Origin: Streptomyces sp. NBC_01381 | Lineage (GTDB): Bacteria > Actinomycetota > Actinomycetes > Streptomycetales > Streptomycetaceae | Length of the DNA: 64,000 bases | NCBI RefSeq assembly: GCF_026340305.1 | Contig: NZ_JAPEPI010000002.1 | Span: 2,914,001 to 2,978,000, forward strand | Direction of reading: 5' to 3' | In this document: positions 15,489 through 23,813 of the stretch, piece by piece | Layout: each line of letters starts with the position of its first letter | Numbering within the stretch: position 1 is the stretch's first letter | The notes under the pieces: model-generated | Databases searched by the model: none | What the model saw: the letters and a program-made list of their open reading frames with translations, nothing else | Told to the model about the DNA's origin: nothing | Made by a program: the position numbers and the translations under genes

Positions 15489-16784
15489 ATGACTATCTCG
15501 AACGAAGCATCCCGCCTGGCCGGAGCGCTGAGCCGCGCCGTGGCAGGACCGGTGCTGCAGCCCGACGACACGGGATTCGCCGATGAGTTGGCGAGTTTCC
15601 AGCTCGGTCTGCGACACCGTCCCGACCTCGTGGTCGGGGCGCGGGATGCCGACGACGTCCGGGCCGTCGTGCGCTTCGCCGGCGAGAACGGGGTTCCGCT
15701 CACCGTGCACAGCACCGGACACGGGATGTGCCTGGCCGCCGACGGCGGGATCGTGCTGACGGTGCGTCGGCTGAACGGTGTCGTGGTCGACCCCATCGAC
15801 CGCACCGCCCGCGTCGAGGGCGGCACGACCTGGGGCGATGTCGCGGCGGCCGCCGCGCCGCACGGCCTGGTGCCGCCCAGCGGCAGCATGGCGAGCGTCG
15901 GTGCCGTCGGCTACACCTTCGGAGGCGGGATCAGCCTGCTCGGCCGGTCGGACGGCTGGGCAAGCGACTTCGTCCGTTCGTTCACGGTCGTGACCGCGGA
16001 CGGCGAGGAGCGCCAGGTCGACGAGAACGACACCGAGACCTTCGCCCGGCTGCGCGGCACCGGACCCCTTCCGGGCGAGGTCGTCACCGCGATGACCATC
16101 CGCCTGCTGCCCGAAGGCGCCCTGCAGGGCGGTGGATTGACCTTCGACATCGGGGCGTCGGACGCCGAGGGCGACTCCGCGGTGCTCCACGCGTTCCGCG
16201 AGTGGACGGCCGGCGCGCCCGACGAAATCACCTCCACGCTGCGGGTGATGGCCTTCCCCGACGGCGACTTCCTGCCCCCGCCGCTGCGTGGCCGGCGCAT
16301 CGCACGCGTCGCGATCGCGATGCGCGGCACGGCCGAGGACGCCGACCGTCTGGTCGCTCCGCTGCGCAAGGCGGCGCAGACGATCGAGGACACCCTGGCC
16401 CCGATGCCGTTCACCGAGTCGGCCCGCGTGCACGCCGAACCGGACACCCCTGGCCCGTACATCGGCGAGAACGTCCTGATCGACACGCTCGACCCGACCG
16501 CGCTCGAAACCCTGGCGCGGCCGAACGGCCACACCATGGTGATCATGAACATCCGTCACCTCGGCGGTGCGCTCTCCCGCACGCCTGTGGTCCCGGACAC
16601 CGTGCGCGGCCGCAACGCCCGCTACCTCGTCGCCGCCGTGTCCCCGGTGGACCCGGAGGTGTCGGTGTCGGACCCGTCCGCCGCCCACGAACAGGCAAGC
16701 CCCGCATGGGCACTTGAACCGTTCGTCCCCGCACAGGTCGGCGTCAGCCCGGGCTTCACCGTCGGGCCGCGCGGCAAGAACTGA
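15489..16784 (+). CDS. FAD-linked (PCMH-type) oxidoreductase
   Basis: A 431-residue flavoprotein with a PCMH-type FAD domain: VVGARDADDVRAVVRFAGENG, then HSTGHGM at residues 74-80 where relatives carry the covalent-FAD His motif RGGGHS, and GGTTWGDV, GSMASVGAVGYTFGGGISLLGR. It lacks a clear C-terminal BBE domain. The unusual FAD motif means covalent flavin attachment is uncertain. It stands alone after an operator-like element and is followed by a strong terminator. Substrate unknown. Confidence 0.85.
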   Translation: MTISNEASRLAGALSRAVAGPVLQPDDTGFADELASFQLGLRHRPDLVVGARDADDVRAVVRFAGENGVPLTVHSTGHGMCLAADGGIVLTVRRLNGVVVDPIDRTARVEGGTTWGDVAAAAAPHGLVPPSGSMASVGAVGYTFGGGISLLGRSDGWASDFVRSFTVVTADGEERQVDENDTETFARLRGTGPLPGEVVTAMTIRLLPEGALQGGGLTFDIGASDAEGDSAVLHAFREWTAGAPDEITSTLRVMAFPDGDFLPPPLRGRRIARVAIAMRGTAEDADRLVAPLRKAAQTIEDTLAPMPFTESARVHAEPDTPGPYIGENVLIDTLDPTALETLARPNGHTMVIMNIRHLGGALSRTPVVPDTVRGRNARYLVAAVSPVDPEVSVSDPSAAHEQASPAWALEPFVPAQVGVSPGFTVGPRGKN

Positions 16785-16800
16785 CACCGCGAAGCAGGAA

Positions 16801-16855
16801 GAAGCTCCGGTCGGAGTGGGTGATCCCGAACGACACCCACTCCGGCCGGAGCTTC
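16801..16855 (+). terminator. strong terminator hairpin
   Basis: A 21-bp stem (arms 16801-16821 and 16835-16855) with a single G-U wobble and a 13-nt loop, immediately after the FAD oxidase stop. Confidence 0.85.
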
Positions 16856-16999
16856 GTCGTGTCCACGGCGGCGCGGGCACGGTACCGGGGCGGGAGAGCG
16901 CGCGGTACCGGGGCGGGAACGGATGGGGAACGGCCTGGTAGCGGCGCCCGGCAGGGTGTCCGTACAGCACCGGAACCACTGCCAGGGGGATGTTCGCCC

Positions 17000-17785
17000 A
17001 TGCTCTCCACGCCCTTAGCGCCCGCCCGCACATCCACCGCCGCACGCGGCACGTCCCAGTCCCCCCAGCGGATCGCCCAGAACCTGGTCGCGCTCGGACT
17101 GCTCTACGACGAGCTGGCCAACACCCTCACCCACGCGCCGTCCCGCAGGACCGCGGGGAAGGTGCGGGAGCGGGGCACACCCGGCATCCCGCTCAACACC
17201 CAGGTCCTCGACATCAGGAGCGACATCCGTACGGTCCTGACGAGTTGGGCCGCGCTCGTCTGCGAGCAGCGGAGCGTCCCGGCCCCGGGCCGCGACACCT
17301 CGGCACTCACCGCCTTCCTCGTCGGCCACGCCGACTGGCTGACCGGGCACGAGGCGGCGCAGGGCATCGCCACCGAGACCGACGACCTGGTGCGGCTCGC
17401 CTGGTCGGCGCTGTCCGACCGCCGCGACGGCAGCGTGCCCGTCGGCACCTGCGTACGCCCCGGCTGCGAGGGGGAGTTGGTGGCACACCGCTCCCCGCGC
17501 ACGCCCACCGGGCGGGCCGCCATCGTCTGCTCCGCGGACCCCGCACACTCCTGGCAGCCGGACGCCTGGCACACCCTGACCTCGCCCCGTCCGCGTACCG
17601 CCCAGAGCGTGGGGCTCACCGCACAGGACATCTCAGCGGGCTGGCAGATCGCGTCCGGCACCGTGTACTGGCTGGCCAACACGCATCAGTGGCGGCGTCG
17701 CAAGGACGGGCGGCGCGTTCTCTACGACCGCGACGACGTCCTGACCACCATGCGGTCCCGCGACAACGTGGTCACCGCGCCATGA
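17000..17785 (+). CDS. hypothetical protein with Cys pair and helix-turn-helix-like C-terminus
   Basis: A 261-residue soluble protein of a type common in Streptomyces but of unknown role. The N-terminal 110 residues are helical (RIAQNLVALGLLYDELANTL). The middle contains GTCVRPGCEG and AAIVCSADPAHSW, which may bind zinc. The C-terminus (GLTAQDISAGWQIASGTVYW, then WRRRKDGRRVLYDRDDV) resembles a winged helix that could bind DNA. ATG 17000 is 9 nt after GGGGGATG. Its stop overlaps the next start (ATGA), suggesting a two-gene unit. Confidence 0.7.
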   Translation: MLSTPLAPARTSTAARGTSQSPQRIAQNLVALGLLYDELANTLTHAPSRRTAGKVRERGTPGIPLNTQVLDIRSDIRTVLTSWAALVCEQRSVPAPGRDTSALTAFLVGHADWLTGHEAAQGIATETDDLVRLAWSALSDRRDGSVPVGTCVRPGCEGELVAHRSPRTPTGRAAIVCSADPAHSWQPDAWHTLTSPRPRTAQSVGLTAQDISAGWQIASGTVYWLANTHQWRRRKDGRRVLYDRDDVLTTMRSRDNVVTAP

Positions 17786-18483
17786 CGCAGGCGACGGCAC
17801 GAGAGCCGCGACAGATCGACACCGTCCTCTTCGACCTCGACGGCACGTTGGTGGACACCCTCAGCGACATCGAGGAGGTCGTCAATCGCGCACTGGGCGA
17901 ACACCGGCTCCCCGCCCTGACCCGCTCCGAGGTGAGCGAACGGGTCGGTGAGGGCGGGACCGCGCTCGTCGAGGCGTCGATGCGCAAGAGCCGGCGCGAC
18001 CACGACCCCGCGCTGGTGGCGCGCGTGTACCAGGCCTACCTCGCCGGGGACGCGCGTCAACCGGCCGCCAGGGCGCGCCTGTACCCGGGCGCCGAGGACC
18101 TCCTGCGCCGGCTGCGCGCGGCCGGCGTCCGGGTCGCGCTGTGCACCAACAAGTCCCGCCACGTGACGGCGCCGCTCCTCGCGGCGGTGGGCCTCGACAC
18201 CTGCTTCGACGCGGTGGTGACCGGCGACGGTCCCGAGCGCCGCAAGCCCGCCCCCGACCCGCTGCTCAGCGCGCTGCGGCTGGTCGGCGGCTCGTCCACG
18301 CTGATGGTCGGCGACAGCGTCTACGACCTGCGCGCCGCACAGGCCGCGGGCATGCCCGTCGCCTGGGTCCGGTTCGGCTACGGCACGCACCACGGTGCCG
18401 CACCGCCGGACCTGGAACTCGACGGCCTCGACGACCTGGAGACGGCCGCGCGAGCGGCCGGCATCCATGTCCGGGCCACCTGA
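17782..18483 (+). CDS. HAD-family hydrolase, phosphoglycolate-phosphatase-like
   Basis: A 233-residue HAD phosphatase with motif I FDLDGTLVDT, motif II in VALCTNKS, Lys in ERRKPAPDPLL and motif IV MVGDSVYDLRAAQAAG. The four-helix cap between motifs I and II fits the Gph class (2-phosphoglycolate phosphatase), though the substrate cannot be assigned by sequence alone. It overlaps the upstream gene by 4 nt. Confidence 0.85.
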   Translation: MTQATAREPRQIDTVLFDLDGTLVDTLSDIEEVVNRALGEHRLPALTRSEVSERVGEGGTALVEASMRKSRRDHDPALVARVYQAYLAGDARQPAARARLYPGAEDLLRRLRAAGVRVALCTNKSRHVTAPLLAAVGLDTCFDAVVTGDGPERRKPAPDPLLSALRLVGGSSTLMVGDSVYDLRAAQAAGMPVAWVRFGYGTHHGAAPPDLELDGLDDLETAARAAGIHVRAT

Positions 18484-18545
18484 GGCCCCCGAGCCGCCCC
18501 GCCTCGCGGCCGCCGGCAACGGCTGTCCGCGGCGGCCATTTCGGA

Positions 18546-18686
18546 CCGGTCGTCCGCGGCGGCATCGGGCACCAGGCGGGAGTGATCGACGACCAGCTGT
18601 TCGCCGTGCTCGTGCTCGTCACTCTCGTCACGACGGCCATGACGGGACCGGGGCTGCGGCTGATACAGGCGGTCGTCCGAAAGTAA
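18546..18686 (+). pseudogene. C-terminal scrap of a cation:proton antiporter
   Basis: The reading IGHQAGVIDDQLFAVLVLVT followed by LVTTAMTGPGLRLIQ matches the last membrane segment and end of CPA2-type Na+/H+ antiporters (typically DDxLFAxLVLxxLVTTxMTGP). Only about 45 residues remain, with no start codon. The rest of the 330-nt gap to the LPMO gene holds its promoter region. Confidence 0.6.
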
Positions 18687-18713
18687 ACCTTGACCGAAGC
18701 TCGCCAAAGTCTA

Positions 18714-18725
18714 TGGTCTGGACTA
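18714..18725. promoter_or_regulatory. DasR-like (dre) operator
   Basis: TGGTCTGGACTA matches 10 of 12 positions of the DasR core TGGTCTAGACCA and lies about 90 nt upstream of the LPMO start. DasR represses chitin and N-acetylglucosamine genes in Streptomyces, so the position fits the target. Confidence 0.6.
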
Positions 18726-18815
18726 ATCGGCCACCGTGCACATCCGGCCACGGCCGCCCCACGAGAGCACTTCACGCCGCACACCCCCACGAAGCACCGC
18801 CGTGAAGGAGTACGC

Positions 18816-19331
18816 ATGGACAGAAAGCGGAAGACCGCCGCCGCGATCGGCGCGGGCCTGGCACCGGTCCTCGCCCTCACCCTGCCGACCGGTTCGGCCA
18901 GCGCGCACGGGTACGTGAACGCGCCGGCGAGCCGTCAGGCGCAGTGCGCCGCGGGCACGGTGGCGTGCGGCGAGATCAAGTACGAACCGCAGAGCGTCGA
19001 GGGGCCCAAGGGGCTGCGCAGCTGCAGCGGCGGCAACGCCAGGTTCGCGGAGCTCGACGACGACAGCAAGGGCTGGCGGGTCAGCGACGTCAGCAGGACG
19101 CAGACCTTCACCTGGACGTTCACCGCGCGGCACCGCACCGCGAACTACGAGTACTTCGTCGACGGCACGAAGGTCGCCACCATCGACGGCGGCAACCAGC
19201 AGCCTCCCGCCACCGTCTCCCACCAGGTCAATCTGGGCAGCGCGACCGGCAGGCACAAGGTGCTCGCCGTGTGGAACATCGGCGACACGTCGAACGCCTT
19301 CTACGCCTGCATCGACGTCAACATCCGCTAG
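18816..19331 (+). CDS. secreted AA10 lytic polysaccharide monooxygenase (chitin-type)
   Basis: A 171-residue secreted enzyme. The signal peptide ends ASA and cleavage leaves His as residue 1 of the mature protein (HGYVNAPASRQAQC), as needed for the copper histidine brace; the second brace His is in TARHRTANYEYF. Four Cys residues fit two disulfides. It has one catalytic domain only, with no carbohydrate-binding module. Such enzymes oxidatively cut chitin. ATG 18816 is preceded by GAAGGAG. Regulation by DasR is suggested by the upstream site. Confidence 0.92.
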   Translation: MDRKRKTAAAIGAGLAPVLALTLPTGSASAHGYVNAPASRQAQCAAGTVACGEIKYEPQSVEGPKGLRSCSGGNARFAELDDDSKGWRVSDVSRTQTFTWTFTARHRTANYEYFVDGTKVATIDGGNQQPPATVSHQVNLGSATGRHKVLAVWNIGDTSNAFYACIDVNIR

Positions 19332-19336
19332 ACACA

Positions 19337-19404
19337 AGGGCCGTGACGGTCGGCCGGCGCCCACCCCCGGCACCTCCGCGTCGCACCTTTCCCGTCACGG
19401 CCCT
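19337..19404 (+). terminator. putative terminator inverted repeat
   Basis: A 13-bp perfect inverted repeat AGGGCCGTGACGG/CCGTCACGGCCCT with a 42-nt spacer directly after the LPMO stop. The long loop makes it weaker than usual. Confidence 0.45.
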
Positions 19405-19439
19405 ATGAACCGACACCCGCTGTCGCTACCCTCCGCCGC

Positions 19440-20534
19440 ATGATTTCCACGGTGGTCTGGGGTACCGGCAACGTCGGCCGCGCGGCCATCCGTGCCGTCG
19501 ACGCCCATCCCGCGCTGAAGCTCACGGCCGTCCTTGTCCACGATCCCGGCAAGGTCGGCCGCGACGCGGGCGAACTGGGCGACATCGGCATCGAGTTGGG
19601 CCTCGCCGCGACCGACGACATAGAAGCGGTGCTCGCCGCGGGCCCCCGCGCCGTCGTCTACGCGGCGTCGGGCGACATCCGCCCCGACGAAGCGCTCGCC
19701 GACGTCTGCAGAGCGATCCGGGCCGGCGCGGTGGTCGTCACGCCGGCGCTCTACGCCCTCTACGACCACCGCAGCGCCCCGCCCGAGCTGCGGGACCCGG
19801 TGCTCGCCGCCATCGCGGACGGCGGCGGCTCCCTGTTCGTCTCCGGCGTCGACCCAGGCTGGGCCAACGACGTACTGCCCCTCCTTGTCAGCGGGCTCGG
19901 CAGCACCGTCGACGCGATCCGCTGCCAGGAGATCTTCGATTACTCCACCTACGACCAGCCCGAATCGGTCCGCTACCTGGTCGGCATGGGCCAGCCCATG
20001 GACTACGAACCGCTGATGCTCGCGCCCACCGTCCCGACGATGGTGTGGGGCGGGCAGCTGCGGCTGATGGCCAGGGCGCTCGGCGCCGAACTCGACGAGA
20101 TCCGCGAGTCGTTGGAGCGCCGCGCGCTCGACGCCACGGTACGGACCCGGACGATGGGCGAGTTCGCGGCGGGCACCCAGGGCGCGGTCCGCTTCGAGGT
20201 GCAGGGCATCGTCGACGGCGTACCCCGCATCGTCATCGAGCACATCACCCGCATCCACCCCTCCTGCGCACCGGACTGGCCCGCACCGCCGGACGGTTCC
20301 GGCGTCCACCGGGTGATCATCGAGGGCCGCCCGCGCATCGAGGTCTCGGTCGAGGCCGCCGACGAGGGCGAGAACCGGTCAGCGGGCGGCAACGCCACCG
20401 CGGTCGGCCGCCTGGTGAACGCCGTCGACTGGCTGGCGGACGCGGAACCCGGCCTGTACGACGCACTCGACGTACCGCTGCGCCCCGCGGCGGGCAAGCT
20501 CGGCGGCAGCGACCTCAAGAGGAGCAGGCCATGA
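19440..20534 (+). CDS. NAD(P)-dependent dehydrogenase, diaminopentanoate-dehydrogenase-like
   Basis: A 364-residue protein with an N-terminal Rossmann motif (VVWGTGNVGRAAIRAV) and the middle SGVDPGWANDVLPLLVSGLG typical of dihydrodipicolinate-reductase-like proteins grouped with 2,4-diaminopentanoate dehydrogenase. Family members act on amino or imino substrates, but the real substrate here is unknown. The stop overlaps the start of a carboxymuconolactone-decarboxylase-like gene (ATGA), so the two form an operon. Confidence 0.78.
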   Translation: MISTVVWGTGNVGRAAIRAVDAHPALKLTAVLVHDPGKVGRDAGELGDIGIELGLAATDDIEAVLAAGPRAVVYAASGDIRPDEALADVCRAIRAGAVVVTPALYALYDHRSAPPELRDPVLAAIADGGGSLFVSGVDPGWANDVLPLLVSGLGSTVDAIRCQEIFDYSTYDQPESVRYLVGMGQPMDYEPLMLAPTVPTMVWGGQLRLMARALGAELDEIRESLERRALDATVRTRTMGEFAAGTQGAVRFEVQGIVDGVPRIVIEHITRIHPSCAPDWPAPPDGSGVHRVIIEGRPRIEVSVEAADEGENRSAGGNATAVGRLVNAVDWLADAEPGLYDALDVPLRPAAGKLGGSDLKRSRP

Positions 20535-21010
20535 TGATCGACATCCCCGACGGGCAGGAGCCGATCGGATACGTGTGGGGCGAGATGGTCCCCGGCATAG
20601 GCGCGGCGGCCGCGAACTTCTCCCTCTCCGTGTACGAGCACACGACCCTGGGACTACGGGAGTTCGAGGCGGCACGGCTGCGCATCGCGCAGATCAACGG
20701 CTGCCTCTTCTGCCTCGACTGGCGCACCGAGAGGGACGGGCACAAGGTCGAGGCGGAGTTCGCCGACGCGGTGACCCACTGGCGGACCACCGACGCCTTC
20801 GACGAGCGCACCCGGCTCGCCGCCGAGTACGCGGAGCGGTACGCCCTGGATCACCACGGCCTCGACGACGAATTCTGGACACGTATGACCGCGCACTACA
20901 CCCAGCGCGAGATCGTCGAACTGAGCATGAGCATCGGATCCTGGCTGGCGTTCGGCCGCCTCAACCACGTCCTGGGCCTCGACGCGGTGTGCCGGCTCAC
21001 CCCCGGTTGA
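20531..21010 (+). CDS. carboxymuconolactone decarboxylase/AhpD-like protein
   Basis: A 159-residue all-helical protein with the redox CxxC motif NGCLFCLDWR and the downstream helix VELSMSIGSWLAFGRLNHVLG. AhpD-like proteins use this Cys pair in peroxide defence or other redox reactions. It is coupled to the dehydrogenase upstream and converges on an imine-reductase-like gene whose 3' end overlaps it by 14 nt. Confidence 0.8.
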   Translation: MMIDIPDGQEPIGYVWGEMVPGIGAAAANFSLSVYEHTTLGLREFEAARLRIAQINGCLFCLDWRTERDGHKVEAEFADAVTHWRTTDAFDERTRLAAEYAERYALDHHGLDDEFWTRMTAHYTQREIVELSMSIGSWLAFGRLNHVLGLDAVCRLTPG

Positions 21011-21929
21011 CCTCCACCACCCGCGAGTACGAGTCCTCCGCGTACCCGGCGGCCATTCCCCGCAGGGCGACCTCGTGGGCGGCCGTGATGACCGACGCGT
21101 CGATCCCACGGGCCGTGGCGGCTTCCCGGACGTGCGCCATGATGGCCGCCGCCGAGCGGAGGTTCGAGCCCTCCGGAGGGTGGCTGCCGGTGTCGATCTG
21201 TTCGGCGAAGGTGCCGACGAAGTGCGGCAGGAGCTCCACTACCCCACGGGCGTACGGGGCCAGATCGCGCGCGGCGACGCCCTCCGCGCCGGCCAGCGTG
21301 AAGGCGTGCACGATGCCGGTCATCGCCGTCCAGAACACGTCGAGCAGCGCCACGTCGAACGCCGCCGCCCGCCCCGGGTCCTCGCCCAGGTGCACGGACG
21401 TGCCGCCGACCGCGGCGAGCGTGGCCCGGTGCGCCGCGTACGCCTCGGCAGGACCGCTGTGCAGAACGAGACAGGAGGGTGTGCCGACGAGATGCGTGGG
21501 AACCATGATCGCGCCGTCGAGGTAGGTGATCCCGTGCGCCCGCGCCCAAGCGGCGGTGGCCCGGGCCCGGTCGGGAGTGTCGGCGGTGAGGTTGACGAGG
21601 GTGCGCCCCTTGAGGGCGTCGGCGTGCGGTTCGAGCACCGCGTGCACCGCGTCGTAGTCGAGCACGCACACCACCACGAGCGGGCTCGCCCCGATCGCTT
21701 CGGCGGCCGAACCGGCCTCCACGGCCCCGCGTTCGACCAGGCCGGAGCCACGGCCCGGGGTACGGTTCCACACGGTGGTGGGATGGCCCGCGGCAAGAAA
21801 GGCACCGGCCAGGGACCGGCCCATCGGGCCGAGCCCGAGGACGGTGACGGGGGCGTGGGAGGGGGAAACGGACGTGGGCATGGAAGTAGAAGTAGACGCA
21901 GACGTGGTCGTGGGCATGGACGTGGACAT
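20997..21929 (-). CDS. NAD(P)-binding protein, imine reductase-like
   Basis: A 310-residue beta-hydroxyacid-dehydrogenase/IRED-type protein: Rossmann motif VTVLGLGPMGRSLAGAFLAA with WNRTPGR, TLVNLTADTPDRAR, YLDGAIMVPTHLVGTPS and a helical dimer domain. The first 25 residues (MSTSMPTTTSASTS...) are low-complexity and come from GTGGAC-type DNA repeats. ATG 21929 is preceded by GGAG; a second ATG at 21881 gives a more normal length. Divergent from an HxlR gene that may regulate it. Confidence 0.8.
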   Translation of the reverse strand: MSTSMPTTTSASTSTSMPTSVSPSHAPVTVLGLGPMGRSLAGAFLAAGHPTTVWNRTPGRGSGLVERGAVEAGSAAEAIGASPLVVVCVLDYDAVHAVLEPHADALKGRTLVNLTADTPDRARATAAWARAHGITYLDGAIMVPTHLVGTPSCLVLHSGPAEAYAAHRATLAAVGGTSVHLGEDPGRAAAFDVALLDVFWTAMTGIVHAFTLAGAEGVAARDLAPYARGVVELLPHFVGTFAEQIDTGSHPPEGSNLRSAAAIMAHVREAATARGIDASVITAAHEVALRGMAAGYAEDSYSRVVEVNRG

Positions 21930-22338
21930 GGGTGACTCCGTAGTGGTCGCGGTCGATCCGCGGGAATGCGGGATGAGTGCGGCGGTCGCCGTCTTCGAGG
22001 GGAAATGGAAGGCGTTCGTGATGTGGGTGCTCGCCGAGCGCCCGCGCCGGTTCCGGGAGACACGGAGGCTCGTCACCGGGATCAGCGAAAAGGTGCTGAC
22101 CCAGCAGCTCCGCGAACTGGAGGCGGACGGCATCGTGCACCGCGAGGTGTACGACGTACTGCCGCCCCGCGTCGAGTACTCACTGACCCCGAAGGGCCAC
22201 CGGCTCTACGAACTCCTTCAACTGCTTGACGCCTGGGGCCAGGACCACCTGGCGGAACGCTCGATGCCTTCGTCATCGGCGGGATCGGAAGCGGCGCTCG
22301 CTGCGCCTCGACCAGCATCAGCCACCACAACCCGCTGA
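21928..22338 (+). CDS. HxlR-family transcriptional regulator
   Basis: A winged-helix regulator with the family signature EGKWKAFVMWVLAERPRRFR, TGISEKVLTQQLRELEADGI and YSLTPKGHRLYELL. A Cys (PRECGM) lies before the domain, where redox- or aldehyde-sensing relatives often have one. The start is uncertain: ATG 21928 overlaps the start codon of the divergent gene (shared CATG), and ATG 21973 would drop the Cys. It probably controls the imine-reductase-like gene. Confidence 0.82.
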   Translation: MGDSVVVAVDPRECGMSAAVAVFEGKWKAFVMWVLAERPRRFRETRRLVTGISEKVLTQQLRELEADGIVHREVYDVLPPRVEYSLTPKGHRLYELLQLLDAWGQDHLAERSMPSSSAGSEAALAAPRPASATTTR

Positions 22339-22375
22339 TCAATCACGCACTTTGAGGTACGTGTGCGGGTGAGCA

Positions 22376-22397
22376 TGCGTGTGCGTGTGCGTGTGTG
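22376..22397. repeat. GCGTGT microsatellite
   Basis: About three and a half copies of GCGTGT between the convergent HxlR and PPK2 genes. Confidence 0.7.
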
Positions 22398-22399
22398 AG

Positions 22400-23296
22400 C
22401 TACGTGGCCAGGAGCTGCTTCCTGCACAGGTCCACGTCGAAGTCGGCCTTCGGGTATCGCGGATCCTGCGCGTTCAGATGTTCCAGGAGCAGCTTGCTGA
22501 TGGCCCAGTTGCGGTACCACTTGCGGTCCGCCGGGACGAGGAACCACGGGGCGTGCGTCGTGGAGCAGCGCTCCAGGGCGATCTCGTACGCCTCCTGGTA
22601 GGCGGGCCACACGGCGCGTTCCTCGATGTCGCCCGGGTTGAACTTCCAGTGTTTTTCGGGGTTGTCGAGGCGTTCGAGCAGCCGACGGCGCTGCTGTTCG
22701 TACTGGATGTGCAGGAAGCACTTGATGACCGTGACGCCGTCGTCGGCCAGGGAGCGTTCGAAGCGGTTGATCTGGCCGTAGCGGCGGCCCAGTTGGCTGC
22801 GCGGGACCAGGTCGCGCACCCGGGCGATGAGGACGTCCTCGTAGTGCGAGCGGTCGAAGATGCCGATCTCGCCGGGGTGGGGGAGCGCCTGCATGATGCG
22901 CCACAGGAACGGATGGTTCAGCTCCTCGGCCGTGGGGGTCTTGAACGCCTTGATGCGGCAGCCGGAGGGGTTGAACAGGCCGATGACGTGCTTGACCGTG
23001 CCGCCCTTGCCGCTGGTGTCCATGCCCTGCAGGACGAGCAGGACGCGGCGGCGGTCGCCCGCCGTGCTCGCCGCGTAGAGCCGCTCCTGGAGGTCCGCGA
23101 GGCGCTCACCCATCTGGGCGGTGGCCAGGACGCCCGCTGCCTTGTCCGCCGGTCCCGCCGGGGTCGCGGCCGGGTCGTACGCGGAGAGGTCCACGCGCTC
23201 GCCCTCGGGGATCCGCAATAGCTCGCGCAGCTGGGCGGGGGGCTTCCTCGCTCCCTCACTCTGCTTCTTCTTCGTGCCCTTCTTGGTCTTCGCCAC
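22400..23296 (-). CDS. ppk2: polyphosphate kinase 2 family protein
   Basis: A 298-residue cytoplasmic kinase that moves phosphate between polyphosphate and nucleotides. Walker A is GMDTSGKGG (residues 91-99), followed by VKHVIGLFNPSGCRIKAFK, Walker B-like FDRSHYEDVL, the lid LERLDNPEKHWKFNPGD and the C-terminal APWFLVPADRKWYRN. The N-terminus is Lys-rich. GTG 23296 follows GGAAGGGA and is preferred over the upstream in-frame ATG at 23356. Single-domain class; direction and nucleotide preference cannot be read from the sequence. Confidence 0.92.
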   Translation of the reverse strand: MAKTKKGTKKKQSEGARKPPAQLRELLRIPEGERVDLSAYDPAATPAGPADKAAGVLATAQMGERLADLQERLYAASTAGDRRRVLLVLQGMDTSGKGGTVKHVIGLFNPSGCRIKAFKTPTAEELNHPFLWRIMQALPHPGEIGIFDRSHYEDVLIARVRDLVPRSQLGRRYGQINRFERSLADDGVTVIKCFLHIQYEQQRRRLLERLDNPEKHWKFNPGDIEERAVWPAYQEAYEIALERCSTTHAPWFLVPADRKWYRNWAISKLLLEHLNAQDPRYPKADFDVDLCRKQLLAT

Positions 23297-23502
23297 TGAG
23301 CGGTCCCTTCCGGTGGTCTTCCCCGATGGTGCGACGCGGGAGCCCGGGCCCGCCACTCAGCTTGAGCCTTGTCGGGCAATCCCGGACCCCCTGAGGGCCT
23401 GCGCGCAAAATTCCGTACCCGCACGGTCGGGCCCCGGAAAACCCGGTGCTCGCGCCGGACCGGCCTCATCGCCGATCACTGTCGGGGGAGAGGAACCGAG
23501 GC

Positions 23503-23787
23503 GTGGAAGTCAACGTCACGTTCGGCGACGGCACGGCCGGCGCGGAAGCGGAAGCGGAGGCGGACGGCGCCGAATCGGCCATGTCGCTGTCCCGCTGGCT
23601 CATGGCGGAGCCCGAACTCCGCGGCCACGCAAGGGTTTCCACCAGGGCGGTGCGCGAGGCCCGCGGCCACATGGGCGACCGTCTGGAACTCGTCAACGTC
23701 GTACTCGCCAACAGCATCGCCCTGGCCAGCCTGATCACCGCGGTCGCCGCCTGGCGCGGCTCGCGGCCGCGCCCGTTGTCGGGCTGA
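23503..23787 (+). CDS. EACC1-like small protein (effector-associated constant component)
   Basis: A 94-residue protein with an acidic Ala/Glu linker and the core LSRWLMAEPELRGHARVSTR, then MGDRLELVNVVLANSIALAS and AVAAWRGSR. This pattern matches the effector-associated constant component 1 of NTP-dependent and ternary conflict systems in actinobacteria, where it is usually followed by a caspase- or trypsin-like effector. GTG 23503 has a strong Shine-Dalgarno (GGGGGAGAGGAA). No effector enzyme follows here; the next frame encodes a short coiled-coil protein. The assignment rests on motif memory only. Confidence 0.6.
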   Translation: MEVNVTFGDGTAGAEAEAEADGAESAMSLSRWLMAEPELRGHARVSTRAVREARGHMGDRLELVNVVLANSIALASLITAVAAWRGSRPRPLSG

Positions 23788-23813
23788 GCGAGGCCGAGAA
23801 GCGACTGGCCCAG

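Noticed and set aside
22376..22397. Possible CRISPR or phage attachment repeat
   Set aside because: Only a short GCGTGT microsatellite with no spacers or att-like duplication.
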